Below, in pieces: positions 8,900 to 17,634 of a stretch of 64,000 bases of DNA (the first letter of the stretch is position 1; each line of letters starts with the position of its first letter). This DNA comes from JAKPAM01 sp047601745 (GTDB lineage Bacteria; Pseudomonadota; Gammaproteobacteria; Burkholderiales; Burkholderiaceae_E). Made by a program: the position numbers and the translations under genes. The DNA lies in NCBI GenBank assembly GCA_047601745.1, contig JASGIS010000001.1:2914001-2978000 (forward strand). Direction: 5' to 3'. The notes below the pieces were generated by a model. That model had not been told where the DNA came from. It did no database searches and saw only the letters and a program-made list of their open reading frames with translations.

Positions 8900-9862
8900 A
8901 TGCATTTCCGTCGAAGGGCCTTGCTGAAGGCCTCGCTCGCCGCCGCCGTGGTCTCGCCCGCGGCGCGGGCCCAGAACCCGCAACCGTTCCGGATCGTCGT
9001 GCCGCTGTCGGCCGGCAGCGGCGTCGATCAATCGGCCCGCGTGCTGGCCGATGCGGTCCGGCAGACCAGCGGACGCACGGCGATCGTCGACAACCGGCCG
9101 GGCGCCGGCGGCGTGATCGGTACGCAGGAGGTGTCGCGGGCCCATGCCGACGGCAACACGGTGCTGCTGACGACGGGCGGCTACACGACCAATGCCGTGC
9201 TGATGAAGAAGCTGCCGTACGACCCGATCGACGATCTGCTGCCGGTCACGCTGCTGACCCGCTCGTCGGGCTTCGCGCTGCTGGTCGCGCAGGACTCGCC
9301 GTTCCGGACCGTGCAGCAGTTCCTCGCCGCGGCGCGCGAACAGCCGGGCAAACTGGTCTACGGTTCGTCGGGGATCGGCAACACGACCCACGTGATGGGC
9401 GCGCTGTTCTGCAAGGGGACCGGCGTCGATCTGCTGCACGTGCCGTTCAAGGGAACGCCGGTGCCCGAACTGATCGGCGGCGTCGTCCACTGCGCGTTCC
9501 TGTCTCCGGCCGTCGCCAGCCCGGCGATCCGCAGCGGGCAACTGCGCGGCCTGGCGATCTCCGGCGAGCGGCGATCGACGCTGCTGCCGGCGACGCCCAC
9601 GTTCACCGAGGCCGGGCTGCAGGTGCAGGACATTCCGGCGTGGAGCGGCCTGTTCGCGCCGCCGAAGACCTCGCCGCAGGCGCTGGCATCGGTCTATCAG
9701 TTGCTGTCGACGGCCGCGCGCTCGCCGTCGTTCAGCGAGTACGTCCGGAGCAACGACGGCGAGATCGCGATGGTGCCGCCGGCGGAGTTCAAGTCGTACG
9801 TCGCCGACGAGATCGCGCGCTACCGCCGGATGCTGCCGCCGCTGGGCATCGAGCTGGGCTGA
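8900..9862 (+). CDS. Bug/TctC-family tripartite tricarboxylate-type substrate-binding protein
   Basis: This periplasmic binding protein has 320 residues. The signal peptide is MHFRRRALLKAS..., cleaved after ARA near residue 24. RRALLK resembles a twin-arginine motif, which is common in this family. Family landmarks follow: IVVPLSAGSGVDQSARVLA, VDNRPGAGGVIGTQEV and a C-terminal KSYVADEIARYRRML. Such orphan Bug proteins are greatly expanded in Burkholderiales and bind carboxylates or aromatic acids. GGGGA sits 4 nt before ATG 8900; GTG 8879 is the alternative start. No TctA/TctB genes are nearby. Confidence 0.9.
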   Translation: MHFRRRALLKASLAAAVVSPAARAQNPQPFRIVVPLSAGSGVDQSARVLADAVRQTSGRTAIVDNRPGAGGVIGTQEVSRAHADGNTVLLTTGGYTTNAVLMKKLPYDPIDDLLPVTLLTRSSGFALLVAQDSPFRTVQQFLAAAREQPGKLVYGSSGIGNTTHVMGALFCKGTGVDLLHVPFKGTPVPELIGGVVHCAFLSPAVASPAIRSGQLRGLAISGERRSTLLPATPTFTEAGLQVQDIPAWSGLFAPPKTSPQALASVYQLLSTAARSPSFSEYVRSNDGEIAMVPPAEFKSYVADEIARYRRMLPPLGIELG

Positions 9863-9903
9863 GGTTCGGCTGGATTCCGACGATCCCGGTCGGGCTGGGG
9901 GGG

Positions 9904-10079
9904 CGACGTCTCGATGCTCCGACGCCCCGATGCCCCGACGACTCGATGTCTCGACGGCTCGACGGCTCGATGTTCCGATGACTCGATATTCCGATGTCCC
10001 GATGGCCATGATCCCTTATGACCTTATACCTTATGCCTCTAGTCTCTATGTCCTCGTGTCCTTCTGTCCTCGTGTCTAG
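9904..10079. repeat. 22-unit, 8-bp periodic array with drifting consensus
   Basis: From 9904 to 10007 there are 13 consecutive octamers of the type CGATGNCT / CGACGGCT, with no indel. From 10008 the 8-bp register continues for nine more units but the words drift (TTATGACC, TTATACCT, ATGTCCTC, GTGTCCTT). It fills the gap between the binding protein and the monooxygenase genes and ends about 20 bp before the next start codon. Confidence 0.85.
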
Positions 10080-10099
10080 ATGACGAACGTGGAGTCCGC

Positions 10100-11863
10100 A
10101 TGATCGAAACCCCCGTCCTGATCGTGGGCGGCGGCCCCGTGGGCCTGACCGCCTCGATCTACCTGTCCCATTTCGGTATCGACTCGCTGCTGGTCGACAA
10201 GCACCCCGGTACCGCGATCCTGCCGAAGGCCCGCGCGCTGAACGCGCGCACGATGGAGATGTACCGTCAGATCGGCCTCGAGGATGCGATCCGCGAGGTC
10301 GCGATGCCGGCTCGCTTCGGCGGCGCGGTGATCTGGACCGAGAGCCTGGCCGGCCGCGAGATCAAGCGGCTCGAGACCGGGCGCGCGTCGGCCGGCAATC
10401 GTGGTTTCTCGGTCACGACGAACTGCGGCTGCTCGCAGGACATTCTCGAACCGGTGCTGCGCGCGCGTGCCGAATCGTCGGAGCGGGCGACGGTGCGCTT
10501 CGGCTGGGAGATGACCGAGCTGCAGTGCGAGGCCGACGGCGTGCTGGCCCGCCTCCGCACCGGCGACGGCCGCGTCGAGTCCGTGCACGCGCGCTTCGTG
10601 ATCGCCGCCGACGGTTCGCAGAGCGGCATCCGGACGCGGCTGGGCATCGCCCGCAACGGCCAGACCGACGTCTACGACAGCGTCAACATCCATCTGCGCG
10701 CCGACCTGACGCCGTGGATCGCGCAGCGGCCGGCGGCGCTGTACCTGGTCGAGCAGCCCGACCTGCGCGGTACGTTCCTGACGATCGACGGTGCGCGCCG
10801 CTGGGGATTCCTGGTGACCTCGCTGTCGCACTACGGCTATGCGCCGCAGCAGTTCACGCCCGAGTTCTGCACGCGGATCGTCCGCCGGGCCGTCGGCGTC
10901 GAACAGCTCGACGTCGAGGTGCTCGGCGTCAGCGCGTGGAAGGCGTCGGCGCTGGTCGCCGAGTGTTATCGCAGCGGGCCGGTCCTGCTGGCCGGCGATG
11001 CCGCGCACGAGATGCCGCCCACCGGCGGGTTCGGGATGAACACCGGCGTGCAGGACGTCCAGAACCTGGCCTGGAAGCTGGCGGCCGTGCTGCGCGGGCG
11101 GGCCGGCGACACGCTGCTCGACACTTATGACGCCGAGCGGCGTCCGGTCGGGACGGCGGTCACGCACGCGAGCCTGCTGAACGCGCTGTCGATGGGGCGC
11201 ACGGCCCGGCAGTCGCAGGCCGTGCTGCCCCGTCGCGAGTTCCTGAACGAGATCGGACTGATCTTCGGCGCGCGCTACCAGTCGTCGGCCATCGTCGCCG
11301 AGGCCGGTCCCGCCGTCGCCGACGAGCACGAAGACGAGATCCAGACCTACGTGCCCTCGGCGGCGCCGGGCTGCCGGGCGCCGCACGCCTGGGTGCGCAT
11401 CGGCGGGCGGCGCATGTCGACGCTGGACCGAATCGGACGCGGGTTCGTGCTGTTCACGGCGCCGGACGGCCGGGCCTGGCGCGACGCGGCCGCGGCGATC
11501 AGCGATCCGCTGCTCAGCGACGTCGTTGTCGTCGAAGGGGATGCGGAGGAGGAAAACGCGGCGGACCTCGATTCGCCGGCCGGTCGAGGTGGCTCGCGTG
11601 GACCTCGCGGCGAGGGCTCGCCGCGAGCCTGGCTGGCCGCTTATGGGATCGACGCCGACGGCGCCGTGCTGGTTCGTCCGGACGGACACGTCGGGTGGCG
11701 ATCGCAGGGCGGCGTGCCGGACGCCGTCGGCGTGTTGCACGACGTCTTCGACGGCATCCTGTGCCGAGGCGCGGGGGGGTCGTCGTTTCCGTCCTTCGGC
11801 ACGGGCGTCGCGTCGAGCGACGCGTCGGTCCCGGCCGCGCACGGCGGATCGCGGCCATCATGA
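10100..11863 (+). CDS. FAD-dependent aromatic-ring monooxygenase (phenol hydroxylase / TfdB class)
   Basis: This is a class A flavoprotein hydroxylase that would use NAD(P)H, FAD and O2. The dinucleotide motif GGGPVGLTAS lies at 10-19, the DG motif in VIAADGSQSGIRTRLG and the GD motif in LLAGDAAHEMPPTGGFGMNTG with the following DVQNLAWKL helix. The C-terminal 130 residues resemble the thioredoxin-like domain of phenol and chlorophenol hydroxylases. A Gly/Arg-rich insertion (about 490-515) looks like locally expanded sequence. GGAG lies 6 nt before the ATG. The VOC and hydrolase genes follow in an operon, which suggests ring hydroxylation followed by further breakdown; the substrate is not known. 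Confidence 0.9.
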   Translation: MIETPVLIVGGGPVGLTASIYLSHFGIDSLLVDKHPGTAILPKARALNARTMEMYRQIGLEDAIREVAMPARFGGAVIWTESLAGREIKRLETGRASAGNRGFSVTTNCGCSQDILEPVLRARAESSERATVRFGWEMTELQCEADGVLARLRTGDGRVESVHARFVIAADGSQSGIRTRLGIARNGQTDVYDSVNIHLRADLTPWIAQRPAALYLVEQPDLRGTFLTIDGARRWGFLVTSLSHYGYAPQQFTPEFCTRIVRRAVGVEQLDVEVLGVSAWKASALVAECYRSGPVLLAGDAAHEMPPTGGFGMNTGVQDVQNLAWKLAAVLRGRAGDTLLDTYDAERRPVGTAVTHASLLNALSMGRTARQSQAVLPRREFLNEIGLIFGARYQSSAIVAEAGPAVADEHEDEIQTYVPSAAPGCRAPHAWVRIGGRRMSTLDRIGRGFVLFTAPDGRAWRDAAAAISDPLLSDVVVVEGDAEEENAADLDSPAGRGGSRGPRGEGSPRAWLAAYGIDADGAVLVRPDGHVGWRSQGGVPDAVGVLHDVFDGILCRGAGGSSFPSFGTGVASSDASVPAAHGGSRPS

Positions 11864-12252
11864 GCGCGCGCGTCACTGCGGTCCATCACTTCACGATCGG
11901 CTGCGCGCCGGCCGATCTGCCGGCGCTGCTGCGTTTCTATACCGAAACGCTGGGCCTGCAGGACGGCCATCGGCCCGCGCTTCGCAATCCCGGCCATTGG
12001 CTCTACGCCGACGGACAAGCGATCGTGCACCTGAACGCGCTGCATCGTTCGACGCCCGAGAGCGGCACCGGTCCGTTCGATCACGTCGCGCTGCGCGCGC
12101 ATGGCCTGCGGACCACGCGCGACCGGCTGCGCGCGGCCAACGTGCCGTTCACCGAAGCACCGCTGACGGGCACCCATCTGTACCAGGTCTTCGTGCATGA
12201 TCCGCTGGGCGTCAGGATCGAGTTGAACTTCGATCTGGACCACGAGACCTGA
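11860..12252 (+). CDS. VOC/glyoxalase-fold protein
   Basis: This single-domain vicinal-oxygen-chelate protein has 130 residues. Candidate metal ligands are His9/His10 (VHHF), an internal His in FDHVAL and a Glu near 123 in VRIELNF. The fold's beta-alpha-beta3 pattern is evident (LLRFYTETLGLQ, YQVFVHDPLGVRIELNFD). ATG 11860 overlaps the monooxygenase stop as ATGA, showing translational coupling. It could be a dioxygenase, isomerase or lyase acting on the hydroxylated product; sequence alone does not decide. Confidence 0.87.
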   Translation: MSARVTAVHHFTIGCAPADLPALLRFYTETLGLQDGHRPALRNPGHWLYADGQAIVHLNALHRSTPESGTGPFDHVALRAHGLRTTRDRLRAANVPFTEAPLTGTHLYQVFVHDPLGVRIELNFDLDHET

Positions 12253-12264
12253 ATGGAGCCGCGC

Positions 12265-13278
12265 ATGTCCTCATCGCCATCTTCTCGTTCCTCCTCTCCG
12301 TCTTCGTTCCCGTCGGCCCGATCGCGGACCTGGACGGTCGACGACGTGCGCTTCGACAGCGGCGAGGTGCTGCCGTCGCTGTCGTTGCACTACCACCTGC
12401 TGGGCAATCCCGATGATCCGGCGGTGCTGGTGCTGCACGGTACCGGCGGCAGCGCGAGCCAGTTGCTGTCGCCGCGGTTCGGCGGCGTGCTGTTCGGGCC
12501 CGGCGGGCCGCTCGACGCGTCGCGGCACTTCGTCATCCTGCCTGACGCGATCGGGCACGGCCGCAGCGCGAAGCCGTCCGATGGCCTGCGCATGCGGTTT
12601 CCGCGCTATACGTACGACGATATGGTCGCGCTGCAGTACCGGCTGGTCACCGAGGCGCTAAGGCTTTCGCATCTGAAGCTCGTGCTCGGCGTGTCGATGG
12701 GCGGCATGCACGCGTGGCGCTGGGCCGTCCGCTATCCGCGCTTCATGGACGCCGTCGTTCCGCTGTCGTGCCAGCCCGGCCCGATGAGCGGGCGCAACTG
12801 GCTGATGCGAAAGCTGATGGTCGATGCGGTGCGCAGCGATCCTCAGTGGCGCGACGGCGACTACGTCGATCCGCCGCCCAGCCTGCGCGTCGTCTCGCTG
12901 ATGTTCGGCGTCGCGATGAACGGCGGCGCGCAGGGGATGCAGCGCATGGCGCCGGACCGCGAGCAGGCCGACCGGTGGCTGGCGCGCCAATGGGAACGGC
13001 CGCCGTCGATCGACGCGAACGATTTCATTCGTCAATGGGAAGCGTCGCGCGATTACGATCCGTCCGGCGAACTGGACCGGATCGAGGCGCGCGTGCTGTC
13101 GATCGTCTCCGAGGATGACGAACGGCTGCTGGTGCGCGACCTGCCCGGCATGCTGGCCCGCGTGCGGCGCGCGCGTTTGTTCGTGATACCCGAAGGGCCG
13201 CGCACGGCCGGGCACGGCACGGTCGGCGACGCGAGCCTGTGGGTCGATGCGCTGAGCGAGTTCTTGAACAGGCTCTGA
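12265..13278 (+). CDS. alpha/beta hydrolase of the homoserine O-acetyltransferase-like family
   Basis: This alpha/beta-hydrolase fold enzyme has 337 residues. The oxyanion region LHGTGGSA and the nucleophile elbow GVSMGG (Ser144) are clear. The acid is probably Asp in SEDDERL and the base His317 in TAGHGT. The closest family resemblance is to MetX-like proteins often annotated as hydrolases. It ends the monooxygenase-VOC operon and may cleave a ring-fission or ester product (inference). GGAG is 6 nt before ATG 12265; an ATG at 12253 directly abutting the VOC stop is the alternative. The extra N-terminus is a Ser/Pro repeat (SSSPSSRSSSPSS). Confidence 0.87.
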   Translation: MSSSPSSRSSSPSSFPSARSRTWTVDDVRFDSGEVLPSLSLHYHLLGNPDDPAVLVLHGTGGSASQLLSPRFGGVLFGPGGPLDASRHFVILPDAIGHGRSAKPSDGLRMRFPRYTYDDMVALQYRLVTEALRLSHLKLVLGVSMGGMHAWRWAVRYPRFMDAVVPLSCQPGPMSGRNWLMRKLMVDAVRSDPQWRDGDYVDPPPSLRVVSLMFGVAMNGGAQGMQRMAPDREQADRWLARQWERPPSIDANDFIRQWEASRDYDPSGELDRIEARVLSIVSEDDERLLVRDLPGMLARVRRARLFVIPEGPRTAGHGTVGDASLWVDALSEFLNRL

Positions 13279-13355
13279 CGCCCACCGCGTCATCGCGTTT
13301 TGAGGTCAAGAATCCGAAGACTTCAAAGCCATCCGGCAGGAAGTTCTCGCTGCGA

Positions 13356-13988
13356 TCAAAGCGCCATCGACGCCCGCCGCCCCATCGCTTCCCGCCAGCG
13401 CAGCAGTTCCGGATGCTGCTCTCCCGGAACGATCTTCACCACACGCGCGAAGTCGACCGTCACCACCGCGGTGATGTCGACGATGCTGAACCTGTCGGTG
13501 GCGATGAAGTCGCGGCCGGCCAGCCGATCGTTCAGCGTCCCGAAGAACTGTTCGACACGGGCGAGGCCGCGCTTGGCGAGCTCGGGGATCTGCGGGTAGT
13601 CGACCGGGCCGGGCAGCGCCCGGTTGGCCATCGCCGGCGCGCTGTTGCGCATCGCCTCGGCGATCGCCATCAGGCCCTCGAACTCGACCCGCCAGTTCCA
13701 GCTCGCGATCTCGGCCTTTTCCTCCGGCGTCGCGCCGAGCAGCGGCGGGTCCGGGAAGCGGGCTTCCAGATAGGCGGCGATCGCCGCGTTGTCGGTCAGG
13801 ACCAGGCCGTCGTCGACGCGCAGCGCCGGGACCGTGCATTGCGGATTGATGCGCCGGTAGGCTTCGCCGAGCTGCTCGCCGTTGCGCAGGTCGACCTGCA
13901 CGGTTTCGTGGGCGACACCCTTCTCGGCCAGCAGGATGCGGGCGCGGCGGGGGCTCGGCGCGGTGCGGCAATCATAGAACGTGATCAT
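13356..13988 (-). CDS. glutathione S-transferase family protein
   Basis: This 210-residue protein has the two-domain GST layout. The thioredoxin-like N-domain contains FYDCRTAPSPRRARI, VPALRVDDGLVLTDNAAI (cis-Pro and Ser/Thr-rich glutathione-binding loop) and an all-helical C-domain from about 90. The position expected for the catalytic Ser/Tyr is the TAPSP stretch. GGAG precedes the ATG. It is transcribed after yghU (45 bp gap), so the two GSTs form an operon. Confidence 0.87.
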   Translation of the reverse strand: MITFYDCRTAPSPRRARILLAEKGVAHETVQVDLRNGEQLGEAYRRINPQCTVPALRVDDGLVLTDNAAIAAYLEARFPDPPLLGATPEEKAEIASWNWRVEFEGLMAIAEAMRNSAPAMANRALPGPVDYPQIPELAKRGLARVEQFFGTLNDRLAGRDFIATDRFSIVDITAVVTVDFARVVKIVPGEQHPELLRWREAMGRRASMAL

Positions 13989-14033
13989 TCGGAAGGACTC
14001 CGTTTCGATGGGCCGATTGCTCTGGAAGGTGAT

Positions 14034-14912
14034 TCAGGACGACGGTTCGAGCTTGTCCTGCGTCTTGGTGTCGAAGTCGCTGGCGTCATGGCGTTCGCGC
14101 AACTGTTTGGCCGGCGCGCCCGAGGTGCGGTTGACGATGCGTCCGCGTTGGACGGCCGGGCGTTCGGCGATCCGGTCCGCCCAGCGAATGACGTTCTTGT
14201 ACTCGTGCACCTGCAGGAACTCGCCGGCTTCGTAGATCTGTCCCTTGACCATCGCGCCGTACCAGGGCCAGACCGCGATGTCGGCGATCGTGTATTCATC
14301 GCCGGCCAGGTACGCGCTCTCGGCCAGGCGCCGGTCGAGCACGTCGAGCTGGCGCTTGGCTTCCATCGCGTAGCGATCGATCGCGTATTCGATCTTGACC
14401 GGCGCGTACGCGTAGAAATGGCCGAAGCCGCCGCCGAGAAAAGGCGCGCTGCCCACCTGCCAGAACAGCCAGGACAGGCACTCGGCACGTTGCGCGGGGT
14501 CGGTCGGAAGAAAGGCGCTGCCGAACTTTTCGGCCAGATACATCAGGATCGCGCCCGATTCGAACACCCTTATCGGCGTCGGTCCGCTGCGGTCGAGCAG
14601 GGCCGGGATCTTGGAGTTCGGGTTGACGGCGACGAACCCGCTGCCGAACTGCGCGCCTTCGTTGATCGGAATCAGCCATGCATCGTATTCGGCGCCCGCA
14701 TGGCCCAGTGCCAGCAGCTCTTCGAGCATCACCGTGACCTTGATGCCGTTCGGCGTACCCAGCGAATACAGTTGCAGCGGATGGCGCCCGACCGGCAGCT
14801 CCTTGTCGTGCGTGGGGCCCGCGATCGGCCGGTTGATGCTCGCGAACCGGCCTTCGCCGCCCTGTTTCCAGGTCCAGACGGCGGGCGGGGTGTAAGCGGT
14901 GGAATCGGTCAT
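14034..14912 (-). CDS. yghU: glutathione-dependent disulfide-bond oxidoreductase, YghU type
   Basis: This 292-residue Nu-class GST matches the E. coli YghU pattern: an N-terminal PAVWTW extension, SINRPIAGPTHDKELPVGRHPLQLYSLGTPN in segments, the VNPNSKIPAL cis-Pro loop, FESGAILMYLAEKFG, and a long C-terminal helical domain. YghU enzymes have two glutathiones per site and disulfide reductase activity. I chose ATG 14912 because GGAG lies 6 nt upstream; the in-frame ATG at 14930 lies upstream of that ribosome site. The length agrees with YghU (about 288). Confidence 0.9.
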   Translation of the reverse strand: MTDSTAYTPPAVWTWKQGGEGRFASINRPIAGPTHDKELPVGRHPLQLYSLGTPNGIKVTVMLEELLALGHAGAEYDAWLIPINEGAQFGSGFVAVNPNSKIPALLDRSGPTPIRVFESGAILMYLAEKFGSAFLPTDPAQRAECLSWLFWQVGSAPFLGGGFGHFYAYAPVKIEYAIDRYAMEAKRQLDVLDRRLAESAYLAGDEYTIADIAVWPWYGAMVKGQIYEAGEFLQVHEYKNVIRWADRIAERPAVQRGRIVNRTSGAPAKQLRERHDASDFDTKTQDKLEPSS

Positions 14913-15002
14913 GCGTCGCTCCTGGTGCAAATTGGAGGGAAGGGGCCGCGCGGCCCCGTGCTTCGAATGAGTGTACCGGCCGTGCGCGGCCGGCGATGCC
15001 GG

Positions 15003-16184
15003 TCAGTGCCCGAGGCCTTGGTACGCCAGGTGCTTGTACTCGAAGCAATAAGGGTTGCCGTAGCCGAAGTAGCGCTGGGTCATCAGTACGCCGGCGATGT
15101 TCAGGCGCGGGTTGAACCACCACATCGTGCCCGCCAGGCCGCCCCAGGCGACCTCGTCGGTGGAGGCGGGCGGACTGATCGCGCTCGGCTTGACCAGCAC
15201 CGACGAGCCCAGGCCGAACACGAGTCCGGGATTGACCGGCATGTTCGGGAACTTCACGCACAGGCCCGGCGCGATGTGGTTGCGGCTCATCAGCGCGACC
15301 GTCTCGGGCCGCAGCAGGGCCGGGCCGTCGCCCGGCATCAGCGACTGCACGAGGCGGACGGTGTCGTCCAGCGTGGATATCAGCCCGCCGCCGCCCGACT
15401 GGCGCAGCGTGGGGCTGGTGTAGGCGCCGGGGAACGGCGCATTGTCCATGCGGACCAGACCGGGCTTGGTCGGGTCCATCAGGTCGACGCCGCCGTACAG
15501 CGCGGCGAGCCGGCCGCGCTTGGCCTCGGGCACCCAGAAGTCCGTGTCGATCATGCCCAGCGGGCCGCAGATCCGCTGCTGGAAGAAGTCGCCGAGGCTC
15601 AGGCCCGATACGACCTCGACCAGCCGGCCCAGCACGTCGGTGGCCATCGAGTATTCCCACTGCTCGCCGGGATGGAAGGCCAGCGGCAGCGTGGCCAGCG
15701 TCTGCACCATCTGCGCGTTCGACTGCAGCGGGTTGTGCACGCCCGACGCGCCGTAGGCCTTGAACAGCACCGTGCCGGGATCGAACAGGCCATAGGACAG
15801 GCCCGACGTATGCGTCATCAGGTGCTCGATGGTGATCGGGCGCCTGGCCGGCTCCACGTCCTCGATGCTCTGGGCGTCCGGGCGCAGCACCTGGCGGTTC
15901 GCGAGTTCGGGCAGATAGCGTTCGATCGGGTCGGCCATCGCCAGCTTGCCGTCTTCCATCAGCAACAGCACCGCACACGAAGTCAGCAGCTTGGTGTTCG
16001 AGAAGATGCGGAACAGATGGTCTTCGCGCAGCGGTACGTCGGCTTCGATGTCGGCACGGCCGCAGACGAAGCGGTCGACGACCTCGCGCCCGCGCAGCAG
16101 CACGGTGGACACGCCGGGCAGGAAGCCGCGGTCGACTTGCGATTGCATCGCGGCATGAAGGGGCTGGAACGGGGATTGGCTCAT
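15003..16184 (-). CDS. serine hydrolase of the class C beta-lactamase / EstB family
   Basis: This 393-residue beta-lactamase-fold hydrolase has SxxK as SNTK (Ser62, Lys65), a Tyr motif in GEQWEYSMATDVLG and a C-terminal GGLAGT segment in place of the KTG motif. A signal peptide is absent, so it acts in the cytoplasm and is more likely an esterase or amidase than an antibiotic lactamase. GAGGAG precedes the ATG by 5 nt. Neighbours give no pathway clue. Confidence 0.88.
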   Translation of the reverse strand: MSQSPFQPLHAAMQSQVDRGFLPGVSTVLLRGREVVDRFVCGRADIEADVPLREDHLFRIFSNTKLLTSCAVLLLMEDGKLAMADPIERYLPELANRQVLRPDAQSIEDVEPARRPITIEHLMTHTSGLSYGLFDPGTVLFKAYGASGVHNPLQSNAQMVQTLATLPLAFHPGEQWEYSMATDVLGRLVEVVSGLSLGDFFQQRICGPLGMIDTDFWVPEAKRGRLAALYGGVDLMDPTKPGLVRMDNAPFPGAYTSPTLRQSGGGGLISTLDDTVRLVQSLMPGDGPALLRPETVALMSRNHIAPGLCVKFPNMPVNPGLVFGLGSSVLVKPSAISPPASTDEVAWGGLAGTMWWFNPRLNIAGVLMTQRYFGYGNPYCFEYKHLAYQGLGH

Positions 16185-16348
16185 GGGTCTCCTCGGTTAT
16201 GTCGATCGTCGATGGTCATGGGGTCGGGCGGCTTGCCGGCACGGTGCGCGCCGCTGTCACCGCGCCCGCGCCGGTGTCCGGTGTCGAATCTGCCCGGACC
16301 GTCGTCATGGCTGGCGCGGCGGTACTGATAAGCAGGGCGCGGCCGTCG

Positions 16349-16999
16349 TCACGGTTCGGGCGACGGCGCCCGATCGACGTCGCCCAGCGCCTGCGTCACA
16401 TCCTCGGCGCGCGTCACCTGCACGGCCCGCAGGCCGGCCGCCCGCGCGCCGGCGACGTTGTCGGCCAGGTCGTCGAAGAAAAGGATCCGTCCGGCCGGCT
16501 GTCCGATCGACGCGATCACCTTCTCGAACGCTGCCGCCTCGGGCTTGCGCGCGCCGAGTTCCGACGAGTCGAACAGATGCGTGAACAGCGCCATCTCGTC
16601 GGCATACAGGCGCATGAAATGCCGCCGGTGCTCGCGGTTGGTGTTGCTGAACGCGAAGACCGGCACGTGCTGGCGCCACTGCCGGATCGCGGCGACGACC
16701 GGGTCGCGCAGGCCGGCGAAGATCGCGTTCCAGCCGTCCCGCATCGCGTCGTCGTCGAGATCCAGGCCGAGCCGGCGGCGCAGCGCCGCATAGTATTCGG
16801 GCGCCGTGATCTCGCCGCGCTCGAACGCGCGGTAGGCGTCGTCCGGTGCGAAACGCGCGGCCAGCCGTTCGGGCGGCATGCCGCTGGCCCGGGCCCAGCT
16901 CGCGAACGCGCGCGTCCAGTCGATCCGGATGACGACCTCGCCGAGGTCGAACAGCAGCGCGCCGATCGGCGGCTGCGCGGGGGACGACGATTCGGCCAA
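16349..16999 (-). CDS. HAD-superfamily phosphatase, YihX-like
   Basis: This 216-residue protein has motif I FDLGEVV (nucleophile Asp18). The second Asp of the usual DxD is Gly, exactly as in YihX-type sugar-phosphate phosphatases (DLGNV). Motif II is FAFSNTN, motif III the Lys in GARKPEAAAF and motif IV FFDDLADNV. The only start with a full motif I is TTG 16999, which begins 8 bp after the grxD stop, so grxD and this gene are probably translated from one mRNA. Confidence 0.85.
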   Translation of the reverse strand: MAESSSPAQPPIGALLFDLGEVVIRIDWTRAFASWARASGMPPERLAARFAPDDAYRAFERGEITAPEYYAALRRRLGLDLDDDAMRDGWNAIFAGLRDPVVAAIRQWRQHVPVFAFSNTNREHRRHFMRLYADEMALFTHLFDSSELGARKPEAAAFEKVIASIGQPAGRILFFDDLADNVAGARAAGLRAVQVTRAEDVTQALGDVDRAPSPEP

Positions 17000-17007
17000 A
17001 GCCGCCG

Positions 17008-17328
17008 TCAGGCGGTGGCGGCGCTGGGGATCAGCTTCTGCAACTCGCCCGACTGGTACATCTCGTACATGATGTCCGAGCCGCCGACGAATTCACCGCT
17101 GATGTACAACTGCGGGATCGTCGGCCAGTTCGAGTAGTCCTTGATCGCCTGGCGGACCTCGTCGTCCTCGAGCACGTTGATCGTGACCATGTTCTTGACC
17201 CCGACCGCCTTGAGGATCTGGATCGCGCGGCCCGAGAAGCCGCACTGCGGGAACTGCGCGGTGCCCTTCATGAACAGCACGATCGGGTTGTCGGTGACGG
17301 TCTTGGCGATGAATTCCTTGGCGTCCAT
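17008..17328 (-). CDS. grxD: monothiol glutaredoxin Grx4
   Basis: This 106-residue CGFS glutaredoxin has the active site CGFS at 29-32, the glutathione-binding WPTIPQLYI (cis-Pro) and GGSDI near the C-terminus. The family binds a bridging [2Fe-2S] cluster and delivers Fe-S clusters together with BolA proteins. In many Burkholderiales grxD directly follows hemA-prfA-prmC; here a 3.3 kb segment with a hydrolase and an aminotransferase separates it from prmC. Confidence 0.95.
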   Translation of the reverse strand: MDAKEFIAKTVTDNPIVLFMKGTAQFPQCGFSGRAIQILKAVGVKNMVTINVLEDDEVRQAIKDYSNWPTIPQLYISGEFVGGSDIMYEMYQSGELQKLIPSAATA

Positions 17329-17497
17329 GATCTTGTGGCCTTTGGGAAACTGCGGCGATGGGCGGCCCCGGCGGCGCCCGATGGGGGCGCGGGGACGTAG
17401 AGCCCAGGATGTTCGGTCATTCTAGCCGGTAAGCCCGGGCCCCGCAGAGCCGCGCGCGGCGTCGTTCCGACAGCGAAACCGCCAGGCTGGCCGTGGC

Positions 17498-17593
17498 GCC
17501 GGGATGCCGTCATGTCGTGATGCCGGGTCGCCGGGTCGCCAAGCTGCCGGGCTGCCGGACTGCCGGACTGCCGGACTGCCGGGTCGCCGGGCC
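17498..17593. repeat. 12-unit, 8-bp tandem array (GCCGGACT type)
   Basis: Twelve octamers run without indel, mainly GCCGGGTC, GCCGGACT and GCCGGGCT. The array fills a third of the 306 bp gap between grxD and the NylB-like gene (17329-17634). The rest of that gap shows no gene; upstream-of-grxD promoter signals are not obvious. Confidence 0.88.
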
Positions 17594-17634
17594 GCGGTAG
17601 CGTCGAGCCGGCGCCCGGATCGGGCGCCGGGCGC

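Noticed and set aside
13239..16328. A 1029-residue plus-strand frame
   Set aside because: It spans several recognised minus-strand genes and their gaps and resembles none of the usual proteins.
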